Source: Agelaius tricolor (lineage: Eukaryota > Chordata > Aves > Passeriformes > Icteridae). From it: a stretch of DNA of 64,000 nucleotides. Within the stretch, counting starts at the first letter, position 1. The number at the start of each line of letters is the position of its first letter. Location: the NCBI GenBank assembly GCA_023055355.1, contig JALJCS010000001.1:78160881-78224880 (forward strand), written 5' to 3'. Made by a program: the position numbers and the translations under genes. This document shows, one piece after another, positions 49,301 to 59,982 of this stretch. A model generated the notes under the pieces. That model made no database searches, was not told the DNA's origin, and worked only from the letters and a program-made list of their open reading frames with translations.

Positions 49301-51839
49301 AGAAAAGACAATTTACATGTCACCTCTACTCCACTGCTTGGCATTGTCATTAAAGAAACACTCTCAATCAATATTGCTCATTTGCAAATTAAGTACATGA
49401 ATATTTAAAAGGCATTAACATTTGTCAAACTCTGGCCCTTTCAGTACATTTGGGGGTCTCACTTTGTTCTCAAGTATTCAAAACCCTTGTGAAAGCTTTC
49501 TGATTAAAGGCCTTTCTCTGCTTTCTCAAACTTACAGTTCCAAGACATAGTAGTAGAAAGGTCTTGGATACTACAGAAGACCTTGCTTCATCAACTGAAG
49601 CTAGTAAAAGTTAATTACAGATCTAACATATTTGTGGAGTGACTCATACCCAAAATTCTCAGCAGCTAGATTGTGCTGTGCAGGTATGGGAAAGCTGATC
49701 TTAGTGGAATTTAGGTGAAGCCCAGAGGGAGTCTTAGGGCCTACTGGACTCCCAGACAGAGTACCCAAAACCCACAGGGAGAATTTGTTTAAAATAGGTG
49801 CTATTTGAAAGGCAGATAATTCAGCAGCTTGAAATATCGTAAAAATTATGTATGAGGGACTGCTGTAAATCCAGGGCTTTAATGGGAATGAAAAAAGAAA
49901 TCAGTCCTTCTAATTGTGTGAGTGCAAAGAGTGTTATTGTGATTTTATGCTGTTCTCCCTTTGCAAAACCCTTCCAGCATGCATTAATGTGAGGGTAGGT
50001 CTGCAGTATTGCTTGTGTATTTAACTACACTTATCCATTATCATTATTTAGACCAGTAAGAGAAGCACTGCACCCCAGCTATAACCACCTTAGAAAGGAG
50101 GTTTTTGGTTTACTTGTTTGTTTGTTTTGTGGTGTGGTTTTAGTTTGCTTTCATTTTCTTCCCCCATCCAACTAACTACATACAGGACTAAATTTTCAGG
50201 TATTAATTTTCTGACTACAGGACTAATACTTACTGAATAAATGCTACTAAACTCTCCTAAGATCAAAAATATAGGATGGTAGCATTCAATCTGTGTGTTT
50301 ACTAGTTAGTAAATCAATTGAAATATGTCCCTCACCCCATATAAATTTTGAATGCCTCTATATACTTGTTTGGAAGAATGGTCTAGGCAAAAATATTGTC
50401 AAGAAACATGCAAATATTTTAACAGTAGATAACTAAGTTGCAGTAAGTGACCTGGAGTTCACCAACATAAACCCAAGGCTGCAGAGTGGGAAAGGATGCA
50501 AAGGTATAACCATTCCCAACACAACTCTTTGACTTCAATGAGTTAAAATACATAGGTTAAAAGATGAAGCACCCTAGCAATATTTTTAGTAATGAAGAAT
50601 AATCTTAAACCCCCTTCCTCAGTCAGTAAACCCTAAAAAAGCTTAAGTATGTCTAATACGTGGAAACACAATTTAGAAAAATCAAATCTGTATGTCACAA
50701 TAGGAATATTTTATAATGCTGGGATGTACTGAGAAAGTTTGCATTTTGCTTTTTTTCTTTTTGTTTGAAGAAATTGCATCCTTCAGGCAGTAGCTATAAT
50801 CTTTTCCCTTGGTTTCAAAGAAGAGTACAATAGTCCCAGTGATTCCTTCGTCTGTGGCCAAAAAAAAAATTCCTGAAGAAATGTACTATAAATAGGGCAT
50901 GATATAAAATTTATTTATAACTTTATTTAACTTACTTTTAAATTATTCTAGAATTTATTTAAAAGAAAAATAAAAAGCAATCCTGAAGACTTCTGCTTGA
51001 GTATCTGAAAAATCCAGTGTTTTGTTCTAATAGTTCTACTGGGGTAGTATTACATAAAAAATGCACGATAATCCAAGATATCTTATTCTCAAGAGAGGAG
51101 TCTATTCCTCTGCAACACCTGAGTATTTAATAAGATGTGGCCAGTCACCCTTAGAAATTCTTAGTTTCAAAAACAGTGAGTCATGACATGAGGTATCTTC
51201 TGCCAGAAAGGAAGCCCAGCTGTGGTTCTCCTGTATTTATTTGCCATAGACACTTCACTCAGGGACTCTGTGGGCCATTGGAATGTTTTGTACTGTTTGC
51301 AGAATGTCTCTTTCATCATGTGCCTTTTAGAGAGCTTGGATGTCTGACTGTATCCATTGATCCACCCTGGAGGCTAATTTTAGATATCATGAAATCAAAA
51401 TTGGAAGCACCTAGAGAGCCTGTTTGGATCTTGTTTCTATTCCCTGAAATAAATATTTAAATCTTTCCAACATCTCAATAAAAATAAAAATAATTAAAAC
51501 ACAGCTTAATTCCAGTACATAAATACTATCATAATTCTCAGACATTATTTTCTCTCCTCTACAACCCTCTATAGTCTGACTTTGAATCATTACTTTAATA
51601 GGGGTGTTTTTCAAAGCAGTTTATCATATTTCTTCTGTAAGAAAATGCAAGCTAAATTACTGATTGCAAAAAGTTCTGGTTTCCTTCTCATGTCATCTTC
51701 ACTAATGACTGCAATGGCCTATAATTTCCTACATTTTTCATTTGCCAGCTCAGTTATGGTTGTGTGAATTCTCTTACTTTTTTGCCCCATCAGTCCCACA
51801 CAGACTGTGGTGTCTTCCTGGTAATCCCACAAAGCCTTG
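46332..51839. other. Intergenic; no gene seen
   Basis: AT-rich desert. It includes an 18-bp tandem duplication (46771-46806), a (TTTG)n-like run near 50115-50135, and a stretch at 49320-49530 with a perfect octamer motif and other homeodomain-like sites. Frames are short and random. Confidence 0.5.
46771..46806. repeat. 18-bp tandem duplication
   Basis: TCTATAGCTACTAGTAAA (46771-46788) is followed directly by the same unit with one C-to-T change (46789-46806). Confidence 0.9.
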
Positions 51840-52740
51840 ACTCCTTTGTTGCTGGAAGATGTAATTGGCCAGCACTATTTGGCATCTTTGTTGGTGACAT
51901 AGACAAAGGGATCAAGGGCACCCTCAGCAAGTTTGCTGATGGCACCAAGCTGTGCAGTCAACGTACTGGAGGAAAGAGATGTCATCCAGCAGGACCTGGA
52001 CAGACTTGGGAAGTGGGTCTGTGAGAGGCTTAGGAAGTTAAAAAAGGCCAAGTGCAAGGTTCTGAACCTGCCTGGCTGCAGTCTGGGATAAGAATGGATT
52101 GAGAGCAGTCCTCAGGAAAAGGCCTTGAGTCTGTTGGTGGATGAGGAGTTCATAACCAAGCAATGTGTACTTGCAGACCAGAAAGCCAAACTTACCCTGG
52201 GCTGCATCCAAAGCCATGTGGTCAGCAGGGCAAGGACATCTTTTCTGCTCTTGTGAGACTCCACCTGGAGTGCTGCATCCAGCTCTGGGGCCTCCAAAAT
52301 AGGAAGGACCTGTTGGAACAGGGGAAGGAGAAGGTTAGAGCACCTCTCCTGTGAAGGCAGGCTGAGAGAGTTGGGGCTGTTCAGTTCAAAGAAGATTCAG
52401 GGATGACTTTAGAGCAGACTTCAGTAATAAAGAACACTACAGGAGAACTGGAGAGGGACTTTTTACAAGAGATTGTGGTGGCAGAAAAAGAGAGAATGGC
52501 TTTAATCTAAAAGGCTTGATTAGATATTAGGAAGACATTATTGACTGTGAGGGTGATGAGTCACTGGAATATGTTGCCCAGAGAGGTGGTGGATGTCCCA
52601 TCCCTGGAAGTGTTCAAGGCCAGGTTGGATGAGGCTTTGAGCAACCTGGTGTCTTAGAAGGTGTCCCTGCCCATGGCAGAGGGATTGCAACTAAATTATC
52701 TTTAATGTCTCTTCCAACCCAAGTCATTCTGTGATTCTGC
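51840..52740 (+). mobile_element. CR1 LINE 3' part with broken reverse transcriptase, sense
   Basis: About 0.9 kb of 5'-truncated CR1. The 5' part encodes the end of the reverse transcriptase palm: the frame around 51890-51950 reads GDIDKGIKGTLSKFADGTKL. The catalytic FADD is FADG here, and the frame is lost soon after. The 3' part carries GAGACTCCACCTGGAGTGCTG (52255 on), ACTTTTTACAAGAG (52458 on), TGTTGCCCAGAGAGGTGGTGG (52570 on), CCATCCCTGGAAGTGTTCAA (52598 on) and CCTGCCCATGGCAGAGGG (52666 on). It ends in CATTCTGTGATTCTG (52725-52739), the avian CR1 octamer tail. It is inactive. The 5' edge is approximate. Confidence 0.9.
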
Positions 52741-53640
52741 CTTTATGTGTTCAAGTCCCCTGACAATCTTAAAGAACCTCCACAGGACTCACTTCTATAT
52801 TTTTTATTTATTGTATTGGGGTATATCTGGACACATTTGGAGTGTCCAAAGTGTCTTTGGATACTTGTCCTGCAAGTATCCAAATGTCAACCCATAGTGT
52901 GAATAGAAGGGAAAAATGAACCTCAACCTGCTAGCTTCACCTCTGCTAACACAGTCCTCTATTCAGTTTGTCTTTGCTGAAAGGGAGCCCTTCATTCTAG
53001 TTCACCCTCTCTGGCAATACTCCCAGTTCCTTTACTGCAAAACTGAACAACCTTTCTGACCAGTTCTCTTCCATGGATTTACTTCATCACAGGTATAGTA
53101 CTCTGCATTTGCCTTTGCTGAGATCATGAGGTTACTGAGAGTCAGTTTTTGCCAAATGCAGCCAATCTGTCTGAACAGCATTTTGCCTGCCAGTGTATTG
53201 ATTGCTTTCCACATCAGTTTTGTGTCCTCTGCAAACTGGGTCATGCATGAAGTTATTAAACTAGACCCTGCCCTTAGGGAGTCCTATTAGTACTCAGTTG
53301 CAAGTTAGACTTCTTCCTGATGATCATGACACTTTGAACCCTGTGTTCAGTCAGTGTTCAATCCAAATCATTGGTTATCCATCCAGTCCAACTCTCTCTA
53401 GTTTGTATACAAGGACACTCTGGTCAAAAGTATGTTCATAGATGCTGTGACTGTATCCAATATATTGCTGCAGTCAAAGTTAACAATGCAGGCAGAAGTC
53501 TGCTTTGCACCACATATTGTATCTCTTGGTGTGTGAGAAATAGTTATTAGCTTATGTATTTTATCTATTCCAAAATGTCTGAAATCCTCTGAGAGCCTCT
53601 TTATATATATATATATATACTTTGAAACTAGTATATAACC
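52741..53640 (-). mobile_element. Decayed CR1 LINE fragment, antisense
   Basis: Directly after the sense CR1 tail the plus strand reads as antisense CR1. TCAAGTCCCCTGACAATCTT (52751 on) corresponds to the complement of the 3' region. Further on, GATCATGAGGTTACTGAGAG (53123 on), GTCCTCTGCAAACTGGGTCA (53223 on, complement of the FADDTK coding block) and ATCCATCCAGTCC (53379 on) correspond to the RT region. It is more diverged than the neighbouring sense copy. It ends near an (AT)n run at 53602-53619. The far edge is uncertain. Confidence 0.65.
53602..53619. repeat. (TA)9 microsatellite
   Basis: Eighteen bases of alternating T and A, at the edge of the decayed antisense CR1. Confidence 0.9.
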
Positions 53641-54775
53641 AATGAGTTGGTTCACTCCATAAGAGACTCACAGACAATTAAATGAATGGGTTTCTGTGAC
53701 AGAGCAAGGGGACTAAGTTCTTTGACAGTACAAATGTACTTTTAGCTTAAAACCTGGACTACTTATTGTTTAGGATTTCTAGCAGAGGATGGTAGAGTGG
53801 AAAGCACAAGGATGCCTAGTGCAGCTCTTTATGTGTTTCAACATAAAAAGTGCTTCTAGGGCATGTATTTTCAGGAATGCTGCATGTCCACTGCTACAGA
53901 ATGTTGTCAGAACCAAAGTTCTTTACAGCTAAACAAGAAAGATTTCAAACTTCTTTATATCATGGAAATATCTGGAAACCACTGACCCAAAGAAAGACAA
54001 ACTCAGAAACATTAGAATGTGACTTAGGATTATAACATTTATATCATGGAACTTTTTAAACACTTTGACTTCTAATGGTTTGATCAAAAAGAATTCGTAA
54101 AAAATTATAAACATGAACAAGATGCATAAAAACTGCAGAGTAGAGCAGGTGGAAAATCAAGTGTGAAATTGGCAAATTTTTGAGTTATGTGGGAAGTCAC
54201 TGTGTGACTAGAACTGAATTGCTGAGGTTATGCTATCTAAACAATGGCAATTTATTATGTTAAAGTAACAGAATCTTTAACCCAGATTTTAAAAATGTGC
54301 AAAATTATGATTTAAGTGAAATAAGCTAGACAAGGCATGACCAGCAAATGACTGAGACCTGTGTAATGGGAATTTTACTGGGAGTGAAGATGAAATGGAA
54401 TGTCTCATTTCCTAAGTAACCTATGGATTTCCTTCCTGCCATATCTGCACACATCAAAGGAGACAGGGCTACAGAATATTGCAATGACAGTTAGGAAGAT
54501 TAATTTATTCCTTTCACTTATGTTTACTCTGTTATGTTGTGACAGTATTAACTTATAAGCAGCAAGACTAGATGATATCACATGTGAATGTAAAGTTTTG
54601 AATTAAAAAGTGGTTGTTATTAACATATATCATCACTGAACAAGGAGATCTCTATAATTTGTGGTAAATTTATTAGAGGTACATTGTATTTTGTGCAGAC
54701 ACATTTCCAGCTGAGGAAAGACTCATACCTGAATTATTGGAAAACCACAAAAAAAAAAATGGTTCTTTTTAGTTG
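53641..54775. other. Intergenic; nothing recognised
   Basis: AT-rich sequence between two CR1 fragments. Frames are at most about 63 codons and look random. An A-run at 54750-54759 lies shortly before the next CR1 piece. Confidence 0.6.
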
Positions 54776-54999
54776 ATCATAGAGTCATAGAATGGTTTGG
54801 GTTGAAAGGGACCTTAATGATTACCTCATTCCAATCTCCCTGCCATAGGCAGACACACATTCCACTAGACCAGGATACTCAGGACACACATTCCACTAGA
54901 CCAGGATACCCAGGTTTCATCCAACCCGGCCTTGAACACTGCCAGGGATGGAGCATCCACAGCTTCCCTGGGCAGCCTGTTCCAGTGCCTCATCACTCT
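54776..54999 (-). mobile_element. CR1 LINE 3' end, antisense, with internal duplication
   Basis: The plus strand begins ATCATAGAGTCATAGAATGG (the octamer tail in complement), then GTTTGGGTTGAAAGGGACC. It ends in GGGCAGCCTGTTCCAGTGCC (54971-54990). Only about 220 bp of the 3' end is present, a common length for truncated CR1. The block CACATTCCACTAGACCAGGAT is present twice because of a 31-bp tandem duplication. Confidence 0.92.
54852..54913. repeat. 31-bp tandem duplication inside CR1
   Basis: Copy 1 is 54852-54882 and copy 2 is 54883-54913. They are identical except for TACTCAG against TACCCAG at the end. CR1 copies normally have this segment once. Confidence 0.92.
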
Positions 55000-57900
55000 T
55001 GTTAATTACTATTAAATAACATTATCTGCCTTTTTAGATTTTTTTTTGTCTGTTGTTGCTATTGCCATGTTTTACATGAGGAAGACCCTATTCAGAGCAA
55101 TCATGACTTTGGTTTGCACATTTCAGAAGCTGTCACTGAGCAATCTTAACTCTTCTATAGTTTTGCTTATAAATCCAGAAACTAGCATATCAGAACAACT
55201 TACATGACACCTTTGTAATGTTATGAACCTGATTATATTTGAAAGCACAAAATTAGTGATAAGAATCAACTACAGATCCTAGAGTCTACATTTCTGACTC
55301 CAGCTGTGTCACAGTTGTAACCACAGAGTTGGTAAATTAATCATCAAATAAAGAAAACAAATAGCTGAAACATAAAAAATAGTTTTGTGTGACACTGCAA
55401 TTTATTCTTAATTATTCTTTGCTTGAATGTCAAAAATTCTTGTTTACCTGGGGCAGGTTTGCCCCTTTTTACAGAAAGAAAGAACAGATAACAACTAAAC
55501 AATGACACCACATAACAATAGCACACAAAAATATAGTTGGACACTTTTTCAGCAGAAGGATCAATACAGGCTTCTGAAAGCAAATCATGCCAGTGTGCCA
55601 CACCCATCATTCTCTCCCTTTAGATTACAAGGTTATCAGTGAAGCTGTCAGTCACAGCAGCACAGTTAATCTTCAGGAGCCAAAGCTGCATTCCAAAACT
55701 GTCCACAAACCAAAGAAACTGCCAGCAAAGAAAGGAAAATGACTGTGAGTCTAAATGCCATCACGCTAAAGTGGCAGACCATGATCCATGCTCATAATAT
55801 CTCTGGCAGACTTCCTACCTTCCCCAGAGAAAGCAGATTTTGTTCAAATTCCTGTCAATAAAAATTGTGGATAACATTGTTGAAGTTATGAGTTTTTAGA
55901 AAATTAAATGCATAGATAATTTTTTTTTTAGCCTCAGTTATCTCTGTGATGAAAACCATTACAAATTGCACTTGGAAAGGGAAATGTAAGATTGTACATC
56001 TTGTGCAATAGGGCCTTTAAAAGTGATTTCTACCTGTACTGGAATTTTCAGGTTGTTTTCAAGAAACAGGCTTCATTTGAGAGGCTGGTTATTCATAAAA
56101 AAGGCTTCTTAATTTATTGCTGATAAATGATTAGTTTCTGCAGTTTAGTTCCCTATCTATATCTAAAGAACTGGAAAGGCATGATGAGGACTTAGATGTT
56201 ACTTGAAGGTTAGGAATTCAGTTATAGCACTAACTAAAATGTAAATGATAGTAAACTGTGAGTAAAAGGTGTTAAAGCTATGCTTGAAAAAGCTAGTTTT
56301 TCCTTTCCCTTTAGCTGTGACTGTTTTGGTGTTCACAATCTGTGACTGTTAACAACATAGGAATACATTGTACATCTACTTCTTTGACAATGGAGCTATA
56401 TTTTTTTAGTGGAAATCAATGGCTTTTGCCTTATAATACAGAAAGGAAACTCAACAGCATTTGTGGTAGCTTAACCACGTAATTTCTGTTAATGTTAAGG
56501 GGAACTTCATATCTAAGCTACCCTGCACAGTTCTAAAAAGTTTCTTCAGTACATACTCTCTTTTTTCTGGAGGTGCCATTTGTGATATTCCTTGTCACAG
56601 GGACTTCATACGCAATTTTACTTTTTTTGTCACAAGCAACAGCCATTGACATTTCTCTACCTAATTCATGTCACCATTATAAATAGTTACATTTGGAACT
56701 ATTACGTGAACGTACTATTTATACAAGAGAAGATGGGGAATCAAAGCCAATATTTTCCTGTGAAGGACGCAAAACTAGAAGAAAATTTTTCTCCTAAACA
56801 GATGGGATCAATCAGTATAGGTTAATGTGTATTTTCAGTAATGCCTGTCCTTATTTTACCCTGTGGAACCCTCTTTTAGCTGATTTTAGCAACATGAGCT
56901 GCATTTTGAGGACACCTGAAAAGTAGACAGACACCCTTATAGAAGCCAGATATTCCTTGTTTCAGGTTATTAGGCATCCAGATTTACAACTTTTCCTCAC
57001 ACAGTTCTTAATTTTCAAAGCCTGTAGCTAAAAATTTCTGCTCTTTCATTTGCATAATGACTTTTCACTGCAGTTTTACTGGTAGATCACCAATTTAAAA
57101 ATATCTTTGGCCATTCCTAACAGATTGTTCTTTCAATCTGATGAAGCAATAAAATGATTTTCCAGCCTGACTTTAGTTTTGAGGAAATGAGCTGCAGTTC
57201 CCAAAGAATACATTCAGTAAAAATCACCTGAATTGACACCATGGTATGTTGGCAGCCTTCCTTAGAGAGGCCAAGCACTATCTGACCCAAGTCAGATTCT
57301 CACCCTGAAAAGAATGACTCTAGAAATAGCATTATGTACTATGGGATGCTTCTAAAGCTCTTTTTTCCTATAAATTCATTCACGCCCATTAAAAATTCAT
57401 TACTATGCATACTAAGCGATTATTCCTTCAGAAAGAAAAAGCACTGGCTTTTCAGATGCAAGTATAACTATTATAAGGGCAATAAACTTTTTTGTATTCA
57501 AAAGGTATTTGCGGTTACATACTGAGTTTAATCTAACTTGGCTACTTAGGTAGCTAAGCATTAGCTGTTACAGTTCAAACTAATTACCTTAGGCTCCTAA
57601 ATATGTGTGTGTTGAATCATCCTTGGGAATTACTACTGACCAAAACAAATTTTTGTGTGCCCAAATTAGATAAGAAAAATCCTATGCAGTTTGTTTAGAC
57701 TGTTAAGTGCTGATAGGTCAGTTCCCCAGTGTCCCAAAGCACTGGGACACAGGACAAACCAAGCACTGATACCATTTAGATAAATCTGCATGCACTGACA
57801 TGACATGACTAGGCAGAGTGTTAATGCATTCTGTCTCTCAGGTGGCTTGCCAGCCTGTTGGCATATTCCTGCACTTCTAACACATTTACTTTGGGACCAG

Positions 57901-58727
57901 AACTGGATTGCACTATGCTGGTTTGGGTTGTAGGTAGAGTTAGTTCTATTGAAAAAGCTCTATAATTTGATCCCATCTGGGCACTGAACTAGGTGTAAAG
58001 GCAGCTTCGTTTGAGCACACAGCCAGTGATAAACATATCCAGCTTTTATGTGAACACACATGAGCACTTGTGGGAGCCCGTCTAAGACTGCATTGAATGT
58101 TCTCATTACAATTTTCCTTTACTGCTTGGATCCAGATCTTTCAACTATTTCAGTGAAATCTTTCTATATTGATGAAAGCACACTCTTGCCCATGTCAGGA
58201 GAGAGTTTGTCAGGAGATTAGGGATTGAGTTCTTGTATATCCAGCTTGAAAATAATTTTTGCAGCCAAGCATTTCAAATTGATTTGGCTGTTTCACTATT
58301 TCCATGTTTTTATATACTAACATTTGCAAGCAATTAAAATAATCCTTTTTATTTTTTTACTGTGCTTCTTTTTCTTCAGGACATGAAATATAACGTGTTT
58401 GTTTTGTTTTAAAAATCTCCCCCAAATCCCCCCAAGCCAGCAGAGAAGAACCAAAGTGTCAGAGTAATGAAAACACAGCTTTGCCCTTGTCCTGAAAATA
58501 TCATCCAGGTCCCTGGCTGAACTTTGTATCATCTGTGTGGAATGCAGGGAGATTATCAGACCGGTCATTCTTTCTGTGTAGAATATTAGCGGTAGGAAAG
58601 ATTTTGGGGATACTCTTTTTTTTTCTCCATACGTCTAGGTCCTCATAGGAAGAAATTCCAAACTGTGAGGGAGTTCTTTTATATAATGAATAATTTTAAG
58701 GACCTTTAGGCACAGCTAGCATCTTTC
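55000..58727. other. Intergenic; no gene seen
   Basis: AT-rich desert with random short frames. Overlapping inverted repeats occur at 57725-57750 (CCCAGTG/CACTGGG and GTGTCCC/GGGACAC). The piece 57915-57960 weakly recalls an avian LTR start, but nothing further supports it. Confidence 0.55.
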
Positions 58728-59048
58728 TGTTGTCATTATAGTGCAAGAGTTTTACTGTCATTACATTGCAAGGGTTCCATATTGCTAGAGTTTCATACCT
58801 CCTTGATGTTTTCTTGTAGGCATCTCCTCCAGGCACTGACTCTTCCTTGTCCTCACAGCAGCCAACTGACTCCAGTTCCCTTGACCAACCAATGCACTCT
58901 TTTATAACACTCTTCTGATTGGCTACAGGTGTGGCCTGTTAACATCAGGCCTGCTCCTAATCCTTAATAATTGGATCAGCTACAACTCTTTGGGGGGTAA
59001 GATCACTTTCTATACTACCTTTATTTACTTATGTTCCATCCCTGTACA
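58728..59048 (-). repeat. 3' LTR of the non-coding retroelement (minus orientation)
   Basis: A 321-bp LTR of the same length as its partner, with the same TG/CA ends, CCAAT and TATA sites. Several differences from the partner are C/T or G/A transitions. It is bounded outside by TCTTTC (58722-58727). Confidence 0.88.
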
Positions 59049-59066
59049 ATTCCCCCTTTTTCTTTT
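59049..59066 (-). other. Polypurine tract
   Basis: On the minus strand the 18 bases directly before the 3' LTR read AAAAGAAAAAGGGGGAAT: 17 purines and a final T. This is the expected place and form for the plus-strand primer. Confidence 0.85.
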
Positions 59067-59417
59067 AATTACCGAGTTGCAGCATTTCTAGAAGGACATG
59101 TTCAAATAAATTAACATTATGACACATTCATATATTTCATTTAGAAGTAAGAGTTATGCAAATGTTCAGACAACATATTATAGTACAAATATATATATTT
59201 CTGAGTGTTGGTTCAGTTTTGCAGCTTTTCTCAGTTCACAAAATACTTATCTTCAAAGTCTTTCATACTCATGTTTAACAAACATTAATAGCTGCAATTT
59301 GATATATTTTACCAATCACGAAACACATTGTGCCAAATAATAGAACAAATTTTTTTCCAGTTCTTACAGTTGCTCTAGCAAATTCTCTCTTTCCTCCTCT
59401 TTCAGTTCTCTACCCAG

Positions 59418-59635
59418 ATCACCATGGGATCACATTGCTTAATGTTTAAGTCTTCTTTCCTGAATCACCACAAGATCATGTTGGTTGATATTTAAGTCCT
59501 TTTTCCAAATCACCACAGGGTCATATAGTTTAGTATTTGAATCCTTCTTCCTGAATCCATGGGGTCCTGTGGTCGAGTCCTGTTTCCCTGAATCCACGGG
59601 GTCATATAGTTTAGTATTTGAGTCCTTTTTCCTGA
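59418..59635 (-). repeat. About 45-bp tandem repeat array in the retroelement leader
   Basis: Plus-strand units begin ATCACC or ATCCA and end CTGA or similar: 59418-59463, 59464-59508, 59509-59554, 59555-59591 (shortened) and 59592-59635. The primer-site end, starting ATCATG at 59636, is a partial sixth unit. Shared inner blocks are GGTCATATAGTTTAGTATTT and variants. On the minus strand each unit boundary resembles the start of the leader just after the primer site (TGATTCAGGAAAAAGGACT), so the array probably arose by duplicating that segment. Confidence 0.8.
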
Positions 59636-59653
59636 ATCATGTTGGAGTCACCA
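59636..59653 (-). other. Primer binding site, tRNA-Trp-like
   Basis: On the minus strand, two bases (AA) after the LTR end, the sequence reads TGGTGACTCCAACATGAT. It starts with the TGG expected of any tRNA CCA-end match. From memory it agrees at 15 of 18 positions with the tRNA-Trp site of alpharetroviruses, and two of the three differences look like CpG-to-CpA decay. The 2-nt spacer also fits that group. Confidence 0.75.
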
Positions 59654-59655
59654 TT

Positions 59656-59976
59656 TGTTGTCATTATAGTACAAGAGTTCTATTGTCATTACATTGCAAA
59701 GGTTCCATATTGCCAGAGTTTCATACCTCCTTGATGTTTTCTTGTAGGCATCTCCTCCAGGCATTGACTCTCCCTTGTCCTTACAGTAGCCAACTGACTC
59801 CACTTCCCTCAACCAACCAATCCACTCTTTTATAACACTCTTCTGATTGGCTACAGGTGTGGCCTGTTAAAATCAAGCCTACTCCTAATCCTTAATAATT
59901 GGCTCAGCCCCAACTCTTTGGGAGGTAAGATTACTTTCTATACTACCTTTATTTACTTTTGTTCTATCCCCCTACA
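59656..59976 (-). repeat. 5' LTR of the non-coding retroelement (minus orientation)
   Basis: A 321-bp LTR. Minus-strand promoter signals are CCAAT (ATTGG on plus at 59846-59850) followed by TTATAAAAG (59836-59828). The transcript would therefore start inside this LTR and run toward lower coordinates. It is bounded outside by TCTTTC (59977-59982). Confidence 0.88.
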
Positions 59977-59982
59977 TCTTTC

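Larger units (their letters stand above)
58728..59976 (-). mobile_element. Complete non-coding LTR retroelement, alpharetrovirus-like signals
   Basis: Two 321-bp direct repeats (58728-59048 and 59656-59976) enclose 607 bp. Each repeat starts TG and ends CA. TCTTTC lies directly outside both ends (58722-58727 and 59977-59982), a perfect 6-bp target duplication as made by alpharetroviruses and class II ERVs. Orientation is minus: a tRNA-Trp-like primer site follows the LTR at 59656, a polypurine tract precedes the LTR at 59048, and CCAAT then TATAAAA occur in minus-strand order in both LTRs. The two LTRs differ at about 25 positions with no indels, so roughly 92% identical. The interior holds no frame resembling gag, pol or env, so it would depend on proteins supplied by another element. 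The family name is unknown to me. Confidence 0.9.

Noticed and set aside
57725..57750. Overlapping inverted repeats that might be a microRNA hairpin
   Set aside because: Stems of only 7 bp; far too short for a precursor.
57915..57960. GCTGGTTTGGGTTG...AGAGTTAGTT resembling an LTR 5' end
   Set aside because: The match is under 50 bp with no downstream support.
58728..59976. Reading the LTR element as plus-oriented
   Set aside because: On the plus strand there is no TGG primer site after the left LTR and no purine tract before the right LTR; both appear correctly placed on the minus strand.
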